The position numbers and the translations under genes are program-made. From Homalodisca vitripennis (lineage: Eukaryota > Arthropoda > Insecta > Hemiptera > Cicadellidae), in the NCBI RefSeq assembly GCF_021130785.1, contig NC_060214.1, forward strand, positions 40,779,001 through 40,843,000: 64,000 bases of DNA. The letters are read 5' to 3'. Every line of letters starts with the position of its first letter. The first letter of the stretch is position 1. Positions 1-10,460 of the stretch are shown here, in pieces. The notes beneath the pieces are model-generated. The model ran no database searches. It saw only the letters and a program-made list of their open reading frames with translations, and was not told where the DNA came from.

Positions 1-285
1 GGAACTTAGGTTCTCTCACTATTTTGTAACAAGCATTGGTTCACCGCGATAGGGTGAGATATTGGAGTCGTAGCCTTAGAAAAGAAAAGGAAGTAGTACA
101 TTGATTATGTATACTATCCTAATAATATATTAAATGCAAAAGTGCCTTTGTTTGTTTTATTTTCAAATGTAAAATACTCAACCAATTGTACTGTAATTTT
201 ACATGGGCATTCTTATGGTTTCTGGAATAAATATATAGGCCTATTCTTATTTCGAAAATCCATCCAGGTTATACTCTACTGGTCT
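1..285. repeat. Left-edge intronic DNA with dispersed repeat (left half)
   Basis: No coding exon is visible. From about 165 to 285 the sequence matches a second copy near 57848-58000: both contain 'cattcttatggtt', then 'ataggcctattc', 'tatttcga' and 'ctggtct'. The repeat is interrupted at 286 by a TTAA-bounded element and resumes after 1222. Presumably this lies in an upstream intron of the LKB1-like gene. The family is not identified. Confidence 0.5.
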
Positions 286-1222
286 TTAACCCTACATCGG
301 GCGCTAAACGGAGTTTTCCTCCGTGTATTTTTTATTATTAAAAATAGTACTACTTTTCTGATGTTGGCAGTCGTTTCCCGCAGTGTACTTCACGAGCATC
401 TTTCGAGGAAGCGAAACAATAGCCTCCCACTTATCTTTGTCAAAATCTGTCAGTTTGAGGTCTACTTCCGTGCGAGACTGGACGATTCCTCCGTGAGCGC
501 CCGATGTCGTGTTTGTAGTGGTTGGACGAAATCTCCGTGAGCGCCTTATAGTGTTTAGTTTTTATGGAGTAATAGTCCGTGTGCGCCTAAATGTGTGACC
601 TGTGATGGTTTCTTTTTAAGTTTTACAATATATTTTATTTGAATTTTGTGAAATGAAGAATGAAGACGAGAGACTTGTCAGTACAGTACCAGTGTGCTAG
701 TGAACATTTCAGTACTGTTTATGGAGTGAACATTGTCGTTATATGAACCAGAAAAAAAAATGTTTTGAAACTTTGTGTAGTGTTTAAAAAAATTTTTAGT
801 AAAGAATAAATTTTGATTTTAGAGTAATAATTGACTTTACAATTCTATAATATCTCAAGAATTGAAGTAAGTTGTTTTTGTAAGAAGTTAAAAACTAAGT
901 TAATTTCCATATACTATTACAGTAGGTTAAACATTTTTACAATTAATAAAATTGCATTATTCCTTAAAAAATCACGTTGTTATTATGCAATAACATTTTT
1001 TTTAATTTTGAATTTCTTATTTGGAAAATTCATTACATAAGAGAGTAATTTTTATTTAATTTCTAAAAATGAATATATTACATTGTAATTAAATCAGTAT
1101 GAATATTTAAACAAATAAAAACAGTTTAAACGACTATGATATCCATTATTCGCTAACCTGGAGGAAAACCTCCGTGAGCGCCTGATGGTGTTTCTAATTT
1201 TAAGCGCCTGATGGAGGGTTAA
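286..1222. mobile_element. Nonautonomous piggyBac-like element with TTAA ends
   Basis: The element is bounded by TTAA at 286-289 and 1219-1222. Its inner ends are inverted repeats: CCCTACATCGGGCGCT on the left, and on the right the reverse complement of CCCTCCATCAGGCGCT (14 of 16 match). The motif CTCCGTGAGCGCC or close variants recurs near 487, 531, 577 and 1168, as expected for subterminal transposase-binding repeats. There is no transposase ORF; the 132-codon open frame at 142-540 crosses the boundary and is not a gene. Joining the two flanks gives a sequence matching the uninterrupted repeat near 57980, which supports the boundaries independently. TTAA targeting and the CCCT start fit the piggyBac superfamily by inference. 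Confidence 0.75.
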
Positions 1223-1262
1223 AGTAGTGAAAAATCCCATCTTGGTCTCTAAAGTTGTGTAA
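1223..1262. repeat. Dispersed repeat, right half after the nested insertion
   Basis: This continues the repeat interrupted at 286. The stretch 'agtagtgaaaaat' after the right TTAA corresponds to 'agttacgaaaaat' in the copy at 57848-58000. Confidence 0.55.
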
Positions 1263-1439
1263 TATTAATTGAATGAGCCTGTCAAATGTAATTAACTGTT
1301 CTGTGTAAACATTGTTTATTATTTTCAGTTTTTTTACATTTATAGTAAATAAATTGTCTAAATAGTAGCCCTAAATTTTCACAGTATTATATTTCAGCGT
1401 TTATGTAAGTACTAATCTACCTTAGAAAATGTCCGAAAC

Positions 1440-1610
1440 ATAACATAAGATAGTCAGAATTTCATTCCGAAAACAACCTTTGAAGCAATTGACAAGAAAT
1501 ATGAAATTTCAGAAGAAGAAAAATCATATTCAACACCATCAAAATCACTAAAACTACTTACATTGTCATCTGAATATTCATCTAAGACTACAACTATTAC
1601 GTAGCAATCC
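1440..1610 (-). pseudogene. Acidic, serine-rich coding remnant, possibly a transposase N-terminus
   Basis: On the minus strand a short open frame reads DEYSDDNVSSFSDFDGVEYD, then a Ser/Glu-rich run, and stops near 1447. Acidic serine-rich N-termini are common in piggyBac transposases, and at 2363-2366 the minus strand has a possible TTAA end. No catalytic part is visible and an R1-like fragment separates the two, so the assignment is speculative. Confidence 0.2.
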
Positions 1611-1904
1611 AAATAATTCTGTTGCATGGTAAAGAAAATGACTTACACAATAGTATATCACTTAATTGAAACAAAGGAATGCCTGTTTGCAAAAAAAACA
1701 ATGAAAATACATCACAGTTACGGAAGTGTTGAATGAAGTAAACACAAACACCCGGCCCGTATCAGACTACAATCCACATGATGATCACGGCAATAAACCA
1801 CAACAGCTGATCTCAAAAATTACGTTTTTCAAAATGTTTGGATGTAACCAGTTGTCTAAAAGTCAATTATTTTGATTGTATGATGTATCAAAGTGTATGT
1901 TCAT

Positions 1905-2230
1905 CTGCGAAAAGATTATGGAGGATGAGGGGAACTGGGATTGTTTGTCACAGTTCGTCTGGGGCATCCTCCTGGAAAAGAAACCTGATCTGGACCTGAA
2001 GTGGCCCAGATCCCTTGACCAAGCGGCTGGATAAGGAGCGAGCCCCACGGGCTTAAGCCAAATTTAGGCCTAGCCTGACGTAATGTGATAAACAATCTCA
2101 GGTTAGAATCCTAAAGAGTAGAGGAGGTTTTTTAGTGGGTAAACCCGTTTTTAGGGGAGTCTCATACTACAGGCTGGCCACCTGGGTGCGTGATTGCATT
2201 TTTCCTGCCTCTCCCTCAAAAAAAAAGTAC
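1905..2230 (+). mobile_element. 3' end of an R1/jockey-group LINE
   Basis: A short frame from about 1899 to 2033 contains KIMEDEGNWDCLSQFVWGIL followed by EKKPDLDL and a stop. This resembles the extreme C-terminus of R1-type reverse transcriptase ORFs. A 3' UTR-like segment follows with 'ttttagtgggtaaacccg' and 'gggagtctcatacta', features I associate with R1-group 3' ends. It finishes in an A-rich tail at 2219-2227. Only the 3' end is present, as in a 5'-truncated insertion. The opposite-strand frame at 1863-2048 is a shadow. Confidence 0.6.
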
Positions 2231-2278
2231 GTTTATATCAATTTCTAATCGGTTTTCACTGAAATATTCCCATATTGC

Positions 2279-2317
2279 AATGCCTCGGCAGGAAGGAAAA
2301 AAAAAAATGCCTCGGCA
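2279..2317. repeat. Short direct repeat around an A-rich tract
   Basis: AATGCCTCGGCA occurs at 2279-2290 and again at 2306-2317, separated by a G/A-rich tract. It resembles a target-site duplication around a tiny poly(A)-only retro-insertion, or a replication-slippage product. Confidence 0.5.
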
Positions 2318-2594
2318 AAACAACACATCAGCGTGCCCGGCCATGCCCTGCAAGCGCTAACGGTTAAAGTAGAATATTTTTATGTCTTGGGTTAACATAA
2401 TTATATATGTGAACCAACTTCTCAAAAATGACTTTTGTGGAATCCAATTATAGAGGGAATGTTTCTTATTAATACCTAAAATCTGTTTTTGTAATATGAG
2501 TGTCAGAGTTCAAGCAAAGACAGACTGACATTGTTGGCCAAAGACAGCTGCTTAGATCTCTCACATACACTTGATGGAGAAGGAATGGAGAATA

Positions 2595-2855
2595 GAAAAT
2601 TGTAATAGACGTTTTTTAAACAACTGTAAAAAATATTAATTGTATTAAATTCGAGATTAATCTTTTTTGCTGTTTTTTGTTTTTATAGTTTTAGTCGCAA
2701 TAAAACTTTCAGTTCTTAGAAAATTGTAACACACATGGTTTTTAATCAACTGTAAAAAAATATTAATTGTATTGAATTCGTGATTAATCTTTTTTGCTGT
2801 TTTGCTGTTTTTTTGTTTTTAAAGTCTTAGTTGCAATAGAACTTTCAGTTCTTGA
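2595..2855. repeat. Two-copy tandem duplication, about 125-135 bp per unit
   Basis: Units 2595-2718 and 2719-2855 share 'gaaaattgtaa', 'caactgtaaaaaa', 'tattaattgtatt', 'gattaatcttttttgctg' and 'actttcagttctt'. Unit 2 has a longer T-rich segment. It precedes a hAT-like end and may be part of that element. Confidence 0.7.
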
Positions 2856-2879
2856 TAGTAGTATAAATGCCATAACCAC

Positions 2880-2977
2880 ATTGTCTTTAAATAATATACA
2901 TGTGAAATTTCTTGGCCCGCCTGCCTCCAGAGATTATTCATTTTGGCCCTTCAACAAAAAAGTTTGGAGACCCCTGG
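2880..2977 (-). mobile_element. One end of a hAT-like DNA transposon
   Basis: The segment finishes with 'aaaaaagtttggagacccct' plus g at 2977. Read on the minus strand this is CAGGGGTCTCCAAACTTTTT, a start typical of hAT elements. The adjacent 'ttggcccgcctgcc' also fits. I could not find the opposite end, so the left boundary is arbitrary. Confidence 0.5.
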
Positions 2978-3283
2978 TATAAGACATACAATATAATAAT
3001 TTTACTTTATATATAGTTTTTAAGACTATGAATAAATTTAGCAATAAATAAAAATTCTGGTTCCATTTTATCAAATAGCGTAGCTGGTAATCAAAATGAA
3101 TATGGGAGACCGACTCAATTTGGGAAAAACCTTCATTGGGCAAAAAGTGTTATTCTAAACTTTAAACATATCTAAGATTAGTGTTCAATCAAATACCATC
3201 TTATTTTAAATTATATATGCCAACTTTTTAAATCAAGGATTTAACGTTTCAAGGTTTTCTGACAACTGTAATATTTGTTCTAG

Positions 3284-3420
3284 GCACTGGACATGTTTGC
3301 CCCCGATGACACATGCTTCACCAGTCAGGGTTCCCCTGCTTTCCAACCACCCGAGATAGCCAACGGCGTGGAAAAGTTTGCCGGTTTTAAAGTGGACGTA
3401 TGGAGCAGTGGAGTCACTTT
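3284..3420 (+). CDS. Lkb1: LKB1/STK11-like kinase, internal exon (activation segment)
   Basis: This exon encodes part of a master upstream kinase that, in animals, phosphorylates AMPK-family kinases as a complex with STRAD and MO25. It begins after an AG acceptor (ttgttctag) and ends before GTAAGT at 3421. It encodes [20 protein letters not shown], then [15 protein letters not shown] and [25 protein letters not shown] is the LKB1 signature spanning the activation loop and the APE-equivalent [12 protein letters not shown] is the subdomain IX helix. It ends two bases into a Leu codon completed by the next exon. The N-lobe (P-loop, VAIK lysine, HRD, DFG) is not found upstream, so those exons lie left of the window. 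Exon phases fit throughout. No functional break is seen. Confidence 0.93.
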
Positions 3421-4111
3421 GTAAGTTTTTCCACCCATGTTAGCAGTTTTTAATTTTAATTTTACTGTGGCAAAAATTAAAGTAGTAAAAAAACTTGTTT
3501 GGAGTATTTTTTTTGGATATTATCTGAAATTTATAATTGTCTGGTGAGCATTTATATCTAACACATCTAATATCTGAGCATCTACTTTATAAATACTTCC
3601 AAAAATACTTTTCATTTTAAAAATTATACTATATTAAAAAAAATACATTTAATTGTTTTGTTCATAAGGAGCCATAACAACTTTTACTGCCTTTGAGTAC
3701 ACATTGTCTCTATCATAAATCCAAATATACAAGTTGGTAAATAAGAAAGACTCAGCTGTTTTGTCATCACAGCAGATAGGAAGTATGGTGCTGTATGTGT
3801 GATGGTATAACAAACACGTGTGTGACAACTGGTGTGACAAGTATGCAGACACAGAATCATCTGTTAGTGCATGTGCATTACAGTTGAGTGTAACAGTGAA
3901 ACAGACAGGGATATCTAATAACACAATATTGTTATATAAAAGTGCTTACTGAATAAGTGTTACCAAATATATGGTATACCAATTGTAAAGAAATTTTTAC
4001 AATTTTCTCGTAGTTTAAAAAACAATTTCTAAGATGAAAGAAGCTATTAAAACAAAGAAACAAGAGCTTTTATAGTTTATTCAGTCATAAAATGCTAATC
4101 ATTTGTTGTAG
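3421..4111 (+). other. LKB1-like gene intron, 691 bp
   Basis: The intron is GTAAGT...TTGTAG and AT-rich. The 91-codon minus-strand frame at 3649-3924 has no recognisable domain, and I see no other feature. Confidence 0.85.
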
Positions 4112-4297
4112 GTTCAACCTAACAACGGGGAAATATCCGTTTGAAGGCGACAACATCTATCGGCTGTTCGAGAGCATCGGTAGAGGTGATGTGGAGATAC
4201 CGGAGGAGGTGACGGAGCCCCTGAGCAGTCTACTGCGTGGCATGTTGCATAAGGAACCCGGGCCGAGGTTCACACTCAGCCAGATACGGCACCACCC
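4112..4297 (+). CDS. Lkb1: LKB1/STK11-like kinase, internal exon (kinase C-lobe)
   Basis: Beginning after TTGTTGTAG and ending before GTCAGT at 4298, this exon continues the frame exactly: TT+G gives Leu, then [20 protein letters not shown], a glycine-rich turn, and a stretch ending [20 protein letters not shown]. It covers subdomains X-XI. [17 protein letters not shown] and RFxxxQIRxH are strongly conserved in LKB1. Arg in PGPRF is the expected subdomain XI arginine. The longer open frame 4092-4373 runs into both introns. The donor GTCAGT is weaker than its neighbours. Confidence 0.93.
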
Positions 4298-5694
4298 GTC
4301 AGTATTGTTGTCATTCTTAGTTTTGCTTTCCAACCCTTGTGTCACAGTGTTTTGTCATGAATTGTTTATGTGATAATTTCCACAGTAATGATCTTTTGTT
4401 ACAAATTGTCAATGCGAGGAATGCCACTATAACAATTGGCTCTCACCACTTGTCCATGAATTGATTTTCTATGCGAGAAATGTTATGGTACCTATCGATT
4501 GTCACTACTTGGCAATTTGGTATGTGAAGCTATATTGGTGATGATTGGTCATCACTAATTGTTTAAACAATTGATTTTCATCAATTTTCTATATGAGAAA
4601 GGCCATTTTGGCAATTGGTCATTTTCTGTAGTCTATGCGATAAATCCGATGGTAGTGATTGGTTTAGCGAGTAATGCAACAATTTGAATCTCAGAAGTCA
4701 GAATCCCCGATTCTGCGAGCTCCCACAAGGCAGGATATGCCATGTTGTAGGCAAAGGACCCAAGAGGTCCAGTGGATCAAATACTGGTATACCTGGCCGA
4801 ATTTCCTGATCAGGAACGTACCGTGTTAATCAATACGTAAGCATCCCTAAACATTGGATGGTTCTTGTATATAAGTTAGCAATATCTGGTGATTAAGATA
4901 ACCCGTATAGACCGTGGGATTTTCTGAGGTTATGTTGTTCCATAAGTGGTTGTTTACTCTAGAGGCTGTCAGGAGCCAGGTGGTTCAGAATCTGTAAGTT
5001 TCAAGTGCCAGATCTAAACAAAAAAAGTAAAGGAATTAATTTGAAATTGAATATAATTAGTTTGTTCATTATTTTTACATATGTTTGGCTTCACTAAATG
5101 ATGACTTACTAGAGGGAGTCAGCTAAATAGGCCTATTATTTGAAGGAAGAAAAAACATTACAATACTCCTTTGACAATAAACTGATGTGTTTCTTATCAC
5201 TCACATCTGACTGGCATATATAAAACAAACTGAGTTGTTATACCACTTGACCATACGTTTTACATTTTGTGCATTTCAAGTTATGTCCTAAAAGTACAGA
5301 ACATGTCAGAAGGATAAACAGTTCTTTGTAACCATTTTTCACTTGCATATGTTTAACTACAGTGAAAGGTGATTATATTTTGTATGATATAAGAAATTTT
5401 TTGTTTTTTGTTAAAATTTATATAAAAGGATACTAGGATTTTATTTGTATATTTTTGACACGTGTAAAGTAGAGAGAGTAATAATTACTAATTTGGCTCT
5501 GCCACGTAGCCTAGATTTGTTGTGTTCTGTCTAGAAAACAGACATAATCATTTAAAGCTGTGACCCTTAGAGCACAAAAGATGACAATCCGTTATCCACC
5601 TTTAAAGTGTTAACACACATATGGTAAACTTTGAAAATGTCAGAAATGTATGTCAAAACAATGTTTTAAAACTAATTAAAATCAATTTCCCCAG
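4298..5694 (+). other. LKB1-like gene intron, 1397 bp, with degenerate internal repeats
   Basis: From 4405 to 4680 the motif 'atgcgagaaatg' and variants recur irregularly (near 4412, 4469, 4590, 4637 and 4666), with 'ttgattttctat' and 'caattggtc' between them, suggesting an old decayed repeat. The segment 4690-4900 is more complex but unassigned. The remainder is AT-rich with no coding signal. Confidence 0.5.
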
Positions 5695-5861
5695 ATGGTT
5701 CCTCCGTAAACCAGGTCGGACGCTAGAGGAAGTTCCCGTGCCACCTCTCCGTGGGGATGAACTGCACCGCATGACAGTGCTACCATATCTCATTAACTAC
5801 TTCTACGGAGAAGATGACAGCCAGTACTCTGCGGAATACATCACCCAGCGGCAACTCAACG
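5695..5861 (+). CDS. Lkb1: LKB1/STK11-like kinase, exon after the kinase domain
   Basis: Acceptor TTTCCCCAG precedes it and donor GTGAGT at 5862 follows. The frame continues (CC+A = Pro): PWFLRKPGRTLEEVPVPPLR, then GDELHRMTVLPYLINYFYGE and DDSQYSAEYITQRQLN. WFLRKP closes the kinase domain. RMTVLPYL with acidic residues after it corresponds to the conserved post-kinase segment of LKB1 (RSMTVVPYL in the human protein). It ends one base into the next codon. The open frame starting upstream at 5621 includes intron sequence. Confidence 0.92.
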
Positions 5862-6055
5862 GTGAGTGGCTCAAACTGATTTTGATGAACGTTGAATGTG
5901 TCATCGTTGATTTAAGTGGAAAGAGACATACATAGACATTAGTCTGTAATATTTATAAATATCAAGTTTAGTGAATGTGTGAAGATGAGTTAAATATTAA
6001 TTGGACTCTTTAAAACGTCTATTGGTAGAGTAAATATAATTTTGAGGACATCTTA

Positions 6056-8390
6056 GAATAGAATAGAATAGAATAGAATATATCTTTATTGAACATATTC
6101 TTAGAGAATAGAACAAAGGTCAGTGTTTATGTCACAATCAGTGTATGAGTCAGTGTATGTAAATTACAAAGCGCTTGTCCTCCACTGAAGGGTACTCCCT
6201 GGACACTGTAGTATGGATGCTCCAGCAGCCAGCTTCTTAAGGAGGCCTTGAAGTTTCTTCTCTGGAAGCTTTCTTAGGTAGTCAGGTAGATTGTTTAAAG
6301 AACATGGACTCCTTTATACGATGGTTTTTTCTCGAACAGAGTCAGATGATGAGGGTCAAGGAGGAAGTTGTTTCTATGTCTGGTGTTGTAGGGGTGGATG
6401 TCGCCAGTTCTTGCGTGCCCTGTTTTTGTGGCAAATAAGATCGTCTCTAGGATATAGAGTCCTATGATCGTCAGTATTCCTAGATGTCTGAAAGCTGCTC
6501 GGCATGAGTCCATTGGTCCTAATCCACTTAGAGTCCTGACAGCCCTTTTTTGTATAGCGAGCACCCTTTTAAGATTTCCAATTGTCGTACCTCCCCAGGC
6601 TATCAGTCCATATCTGAGATGACATTCAAATAGGGAAAGGTATGCTGTCAAAGCTACTTGAGGGCTACTGATTTGTTTTATTCTTCTCACTGCGTACAGG
6701 CTACTATTAAGTTTGTGGCAGAGTTGATTGATGTGAGGTTCCCATGAGAGGTTTTGATCAAACAGTTAGACCAAGGTACTTTCCTGATTTAATTGTAGTT
6801 ATTTCTGGGAGCCCGTCATATTGGTTTGGGTTAGGTGTAAAGACTAGCTGTTGGGTCTTTGAGTCATTTAAGGACTAAATCATTGAGGTGGCAGTATTGC
6901 TTAGCCACATTGTATGCAACAAAAAGAGTCTATATCTAGCTGAGATTTGTTCTTATTTGCTAAAATCAAAGCTGTGTCGTCAGCATACATTACAATTTCA
7001 CAGTGGTTTTGGAGATAATTTGGGAAGTCATTTGTTAGGAGGAATGTACAAGACGGGTCCAAGCACGGAGCCTTGAGGTACTCCTCTGCTTACTGGTATT
7101 GGCTTGGATTTTAACTTTCGTCACAGTGTTTTTCTCCAAGTAAGTAAGTTCTACTACTTGTTCCCTGTTGCTCAAGTAGCTCTTTAAACCAGTCAAGTTC
7201 CTTGTCAATGACTCCAAGAGAGTGTAACTTTTTCAGTATGAGTTCATGGTCAAGGCAGTCAAACGCTTTACTAAAATCCAAAAATATGCTTGTTGCAATT
7301 TTTCCTTTTTCCAGATTGTCGATGATTTCTTCAATTAGTTGAGCTATTGCGGTTTGAAGTTGATCTGTCTTTTATAAAACCGTGTTGTCTAGGGGTGAGA
7401 AGATCGTGCTGCTTGAGGTGGCTCAGTAGTCTATTTAGTATTACTCGCTCCAGTATTTTTAGAAAAAGTAGAGATTAGGGAAATTGGCCTGTAGCTGGTG
7501 GCTTCATTTGTTGCTCCACATTTGAATTTCGGATAGATTTTTGCGAATTTAGTTCATTTTGGAAATATTCCTTGTGAAAGTGATTTATTTAATGATGTGA
7601 GTCAGTGGGGTGATTATTTCGTGTTTGCACTGTTTGATCAATTTTGATGAGATCTCATCCTCCCCTGCTGAATGTTTTTGCTTTTAAAGAGTCAATGATT
7701 TTTTCCAATTTCTTGTTTGTTGGTTTCAAAGAAGGCTAGGTTTGGTGTTTGAAGTGTTTGGTTGTTATTGTTTGGTGCTATTACAGGTGTTCGTTGTTCC
7801 ATTTCTAAGGAGTGTTCGGTCAGCGACTGTAGCAAAGAAGTAATTTAAATGATTGGCAATAGTTATTGGAGAGTCAACGATTTCTTCCCTCTATTTTTTA
7901 GGCATTCTAGTGGATTTTTTGAAGATTTTTCTTTTCTTTCATTATTTATTACATTCCACACAGCTTTTGATTTGTTGTCCGACTGTTCTATGAATGAAGA
8001 GTTGCACTGTTTACGAAGAGTTTTGAGTTTTATATCATAACATTTTTTCCTTCGAGCTGTTTCTTTTTTGTCATCAGGGTGGCCAGTAATGATTTGTTTA
8101 TTCAGTGCTTCTAAGTATGATAATTTTAGGGCCTGACTTTCATTGTCCCATATATTTTTGTAGGGGTTTCTTTTCTTCTTTACTATCTTGAGTGGACATG
8201 CTATGTTCAATGCAGTTTGAAAAATTCCACTAAATGCTTTATAAGCAGTTTCCACATTCTCGGTGAGAGTGACTTTAGTCCAGTCTTGGGATTCCAGATT
8301 GTGCTTCAATTCTTGCACTGTTCTTGCATTAAACTGTCTTCTTTTTGTTTGGGTCAGTCAGTCATCTTATTTTTTATACATAATCGCCTC
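6056..8390 (-). mobile_element. Decayed non-LTR retrotransposon (LINE)
   Basis: Reading the minus strand from about 8390 to 6056, three ordered pieces of one LINE ORF2 appear in different frames. The endonuclease-RT linker (8318-7863) contains CPLKIVKKKRNPYKNIWDN. A central RT piece (7217-7150) contains LKSYLSNREQVVEL. The C-terminus (6690-6164) contains MRRIKQISSPQVALTAYLSL, then ECHLRYGLIAWG, then LAIQKRAVRTLSG and RAAFRHLGILT. The final stop is near 6164. The 3' end carries 'aataaagatatattctattc', i.e. a (TATTC)n tail at about 6056-6081. Frameshifts and stops make it inactive. The C-terminal pattern fits the jockey/CR1-like group; the clade is not certain. It is antisense to the host gene. 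Confidence 0.88.
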
Positions 8391-9520
8391 TTTTATTGAC
8401 ACATTTTTCTCACTGAATTAGAAGTTTTTTAATGCCTCTATTAAAGAATGATGCTGGACCTACCAGTAAACAATTGCACACAAACATTTCCACTTGATCA
8501 TTGTCAAAAATGGTGACTTCATAATTCTTCTTTAAGTGGTCCAAACATGAGTAAGTCAAGCAGTGACAGATTGGGACTGATAGCTGGAATATGTATCACA
8601 TAAAGTAGCTGTGGTGGGAAGGGTTGATTCCATGTGAATGTTGAGTTAAGCTCCAATTCACCTTCCTCTTAGTGCAAGTCTGGGATCTGATGCTGTTACA
8701 GTCTTGACTGCTGAAATCTGGAGTCATGTTTGTCTGAAGAGATCCAAAAGAGGTTGGTGCCAAAAAAAGCTCAAAATGAACTTGTTTCATTGTTTTGACT
8801 CCAGAGACACCTAGACCACAAGATATAGTTTAATATATTTGAAGGGGTATTCTCATTGATTAAATACAATTGATGAGCCAATGAGAATATCTCTTGGATG
8901 GATCTCTTCAAACGAACATGACTCCAGATTTCAGGAGTCAAGTTTGTAACAGCTTAAGATCTCTGATGCTGCACTAAGAGGAAGTTGAATTGGAGACATG
9001 TATGGGTGTTTTGCTGATAGGTCACTTTCACGGCATCAAACTATTGGCAGTAGTATGCATTGTTAAGTGTACTCTGTTCATGAACAAAATCAATGAGCTG
9101 TAGGCTTACAAAAAACATTTCCGCAGAAATGCTGAGGTCAGCATCCATGACTCTCACTTTCCACTGATTCTCGATCATTGCAAAACTTTTCGTGCGAGTC
9201 GTATACTTGGGTTCTTGAAAGCTTTTATTCAGTAAACTCTATGAAGACAACACAAAATTTCGGCAGAACTACACTCTCCTTCAATAAAAATGACTTAATA
9301 ATGGGTTGTTCAACAGATGTGATGCTACTAGTAAGTAACAAAGCTGTTTTCTTAGTTTTTTGTTTTTATTTTTTTGCAGAATTGGTATACATGTAGAAAT
9401 TATTCTAAATTTGATCTTGTTTAAGAAAATGTAAGTTTGATGGATTCGAGGCAAAATAACCTGCCTGTCTAATATAGGAAATATGAGACTCTAATCATCT
9501 ATTTCCTTGCATGAAGCAAA

Positions 9521-9525
<5 letters not shown>

Positions 9526-9586
<61 letters not shown>
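9526..9586. repeat. TA dinucleotide microsatellite
   Basis: About 60 bp of nearly pure (TA)n lie in the last LKB1-like intron. Such tracts are length-polymorphic and hard to assemble. Confidence 0.97.
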
Positions 9587-9587
<1 letters not shown>

Positions 9588-10044
9588 CAGCTTTGTTGTT
9601 GCTTATAAGTGAAAATATATTTTATGATCTTACTTTATCATTCTGCCATATATGTAACCATGATAAAAAAATTAATGATGTTTAGTAATTATCATCTCTC
9701 ATAGAGATATCACTGCGTTGAATAGCATCACTGTTAACACCTGGCTTTGTAGAAGAATTCCTAGTTTAGGTTTATCACAACCATATCTTAACCTACGTGA
9801 TTGCTTTTGTATGAAATGCTATAATAATGTTGAATAAAAATATTATTTAATTCAAAAGTTGCCCACTAATCATTTTTAGGTTAAACGTTTTGTTTGGGCC
9901 TACGAATTTTTGAAATCAAATCTACATCATTTAGCCTACCAAAGGAACAAGTATCAAAAAAGGCAAACTAATTAGAGATTTAGATATATTGTTCTTCTAA
10001 TAATTATAAAATAGTATCAATCTTGATAAGTAAACAATTTTCAG

Positions 10045-10190
10045 AGAACCACAAGTACGTTGACTATGCCAGCAATGGAAACCTGGAGTCTGCCGGAGCA
10101 AAGAGTGAGCGGAAATCAAATAAGCCCTCTTGGAGGCGGCCGACATCTTGTCTGAGTGTTAAGAAGCTGCCATCTTGTCGCCCGTCGTGA
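10045..10190 (+). CDS. Lkb1: LKB1/STK11-like kinase, terminal coding exon
   Basis: Joining G from the previous exon to AG after TTTTCAG gives Glu, then NHKYVDYASNGNLESAGAKS, ERKSNKPSWRRPTS and CLSVKKLPSCRPS, with TGA at 10188-10190. The last residues parallel the human LKB1 tail (RRLSACKQQ): a basic pair, Leu, Ser, and a Cys exactly four residues from the end. The final CRPS occupies the prenylation-box position but lacks aliphatic residues, so lipidation is uncertain. The four visible exons give 211 codons plus stop. GC content continues high for about 130 bases into the 3' UTR. The open frame at 10175-10393 is in another frame and lies in the UTR. Confidence 0.88.
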
Positions 10191-10460
10191 CTCGCAACGA
10201 GATGGCCGGTAATCGTAACACTACAAGTCTAAACGCACCGAGTTACCACTCCCGGACGCTTGCCGCAAGGTTGCTACGAGTCTGGCTCACTGAGACTCAG
10301 CCTGGCTGTCTGCGGTTTTTGGAGAAAATCATGACTTTAGTTTCATTAATGTTTTCCATGGCAGAATTTGGTTGTACGTTAGTTTATATGTAATATGGAA
10401 CTTTTTTTTATGTATTGATAATTGGAGTTTATGCTCAATAAATACATTACGCTAAGCGTT
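10191..10460 (+). other. Lkb1: LKB1-like gene 3' UTR with poly(A) signal
   Basis: AATAAA occurs at 10437-10442, about 247 bases after the stop codon, with T/GT-rich sequence just downstream (10460-10480). This is the first canonical signal after the stop. The cleavage site near 10460 is inferred. Confidence 0.7.

Larger units (their letters stand above)
5862..10044 (+). other. LKB1-like gene last intron, 4183 bp, transposon-laden
   Basis: This GTGAGT...TTTTCAG intron contains a decayed minus-strand LINE (about 6056-8390) and a TA microsatellite (about 9526-9586). Between 8400 and 9520 the sequence is AT-rich. Near 8640-8790 and 8895-9005 two related stretches in inverted relation share 'actccaga', 'ctgaaatctggagtcatg', 'gatctcttcaaacgaacatg' and 'ctaagaggaagttgaattgg', forming a possible foldback. 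No exon is seen. Confidence 0.75.

Noticed and set aside
142..540. 132-codon plus-strand frame
   Set aside because: It crosses the 286 boundary of a transposable element and has no domain.
10175..10393. 72-codon frame after the LKB1-like stop
   Set aside because: It overlaps the end of the true coding exon in another frame and lies in the 3' UTR.
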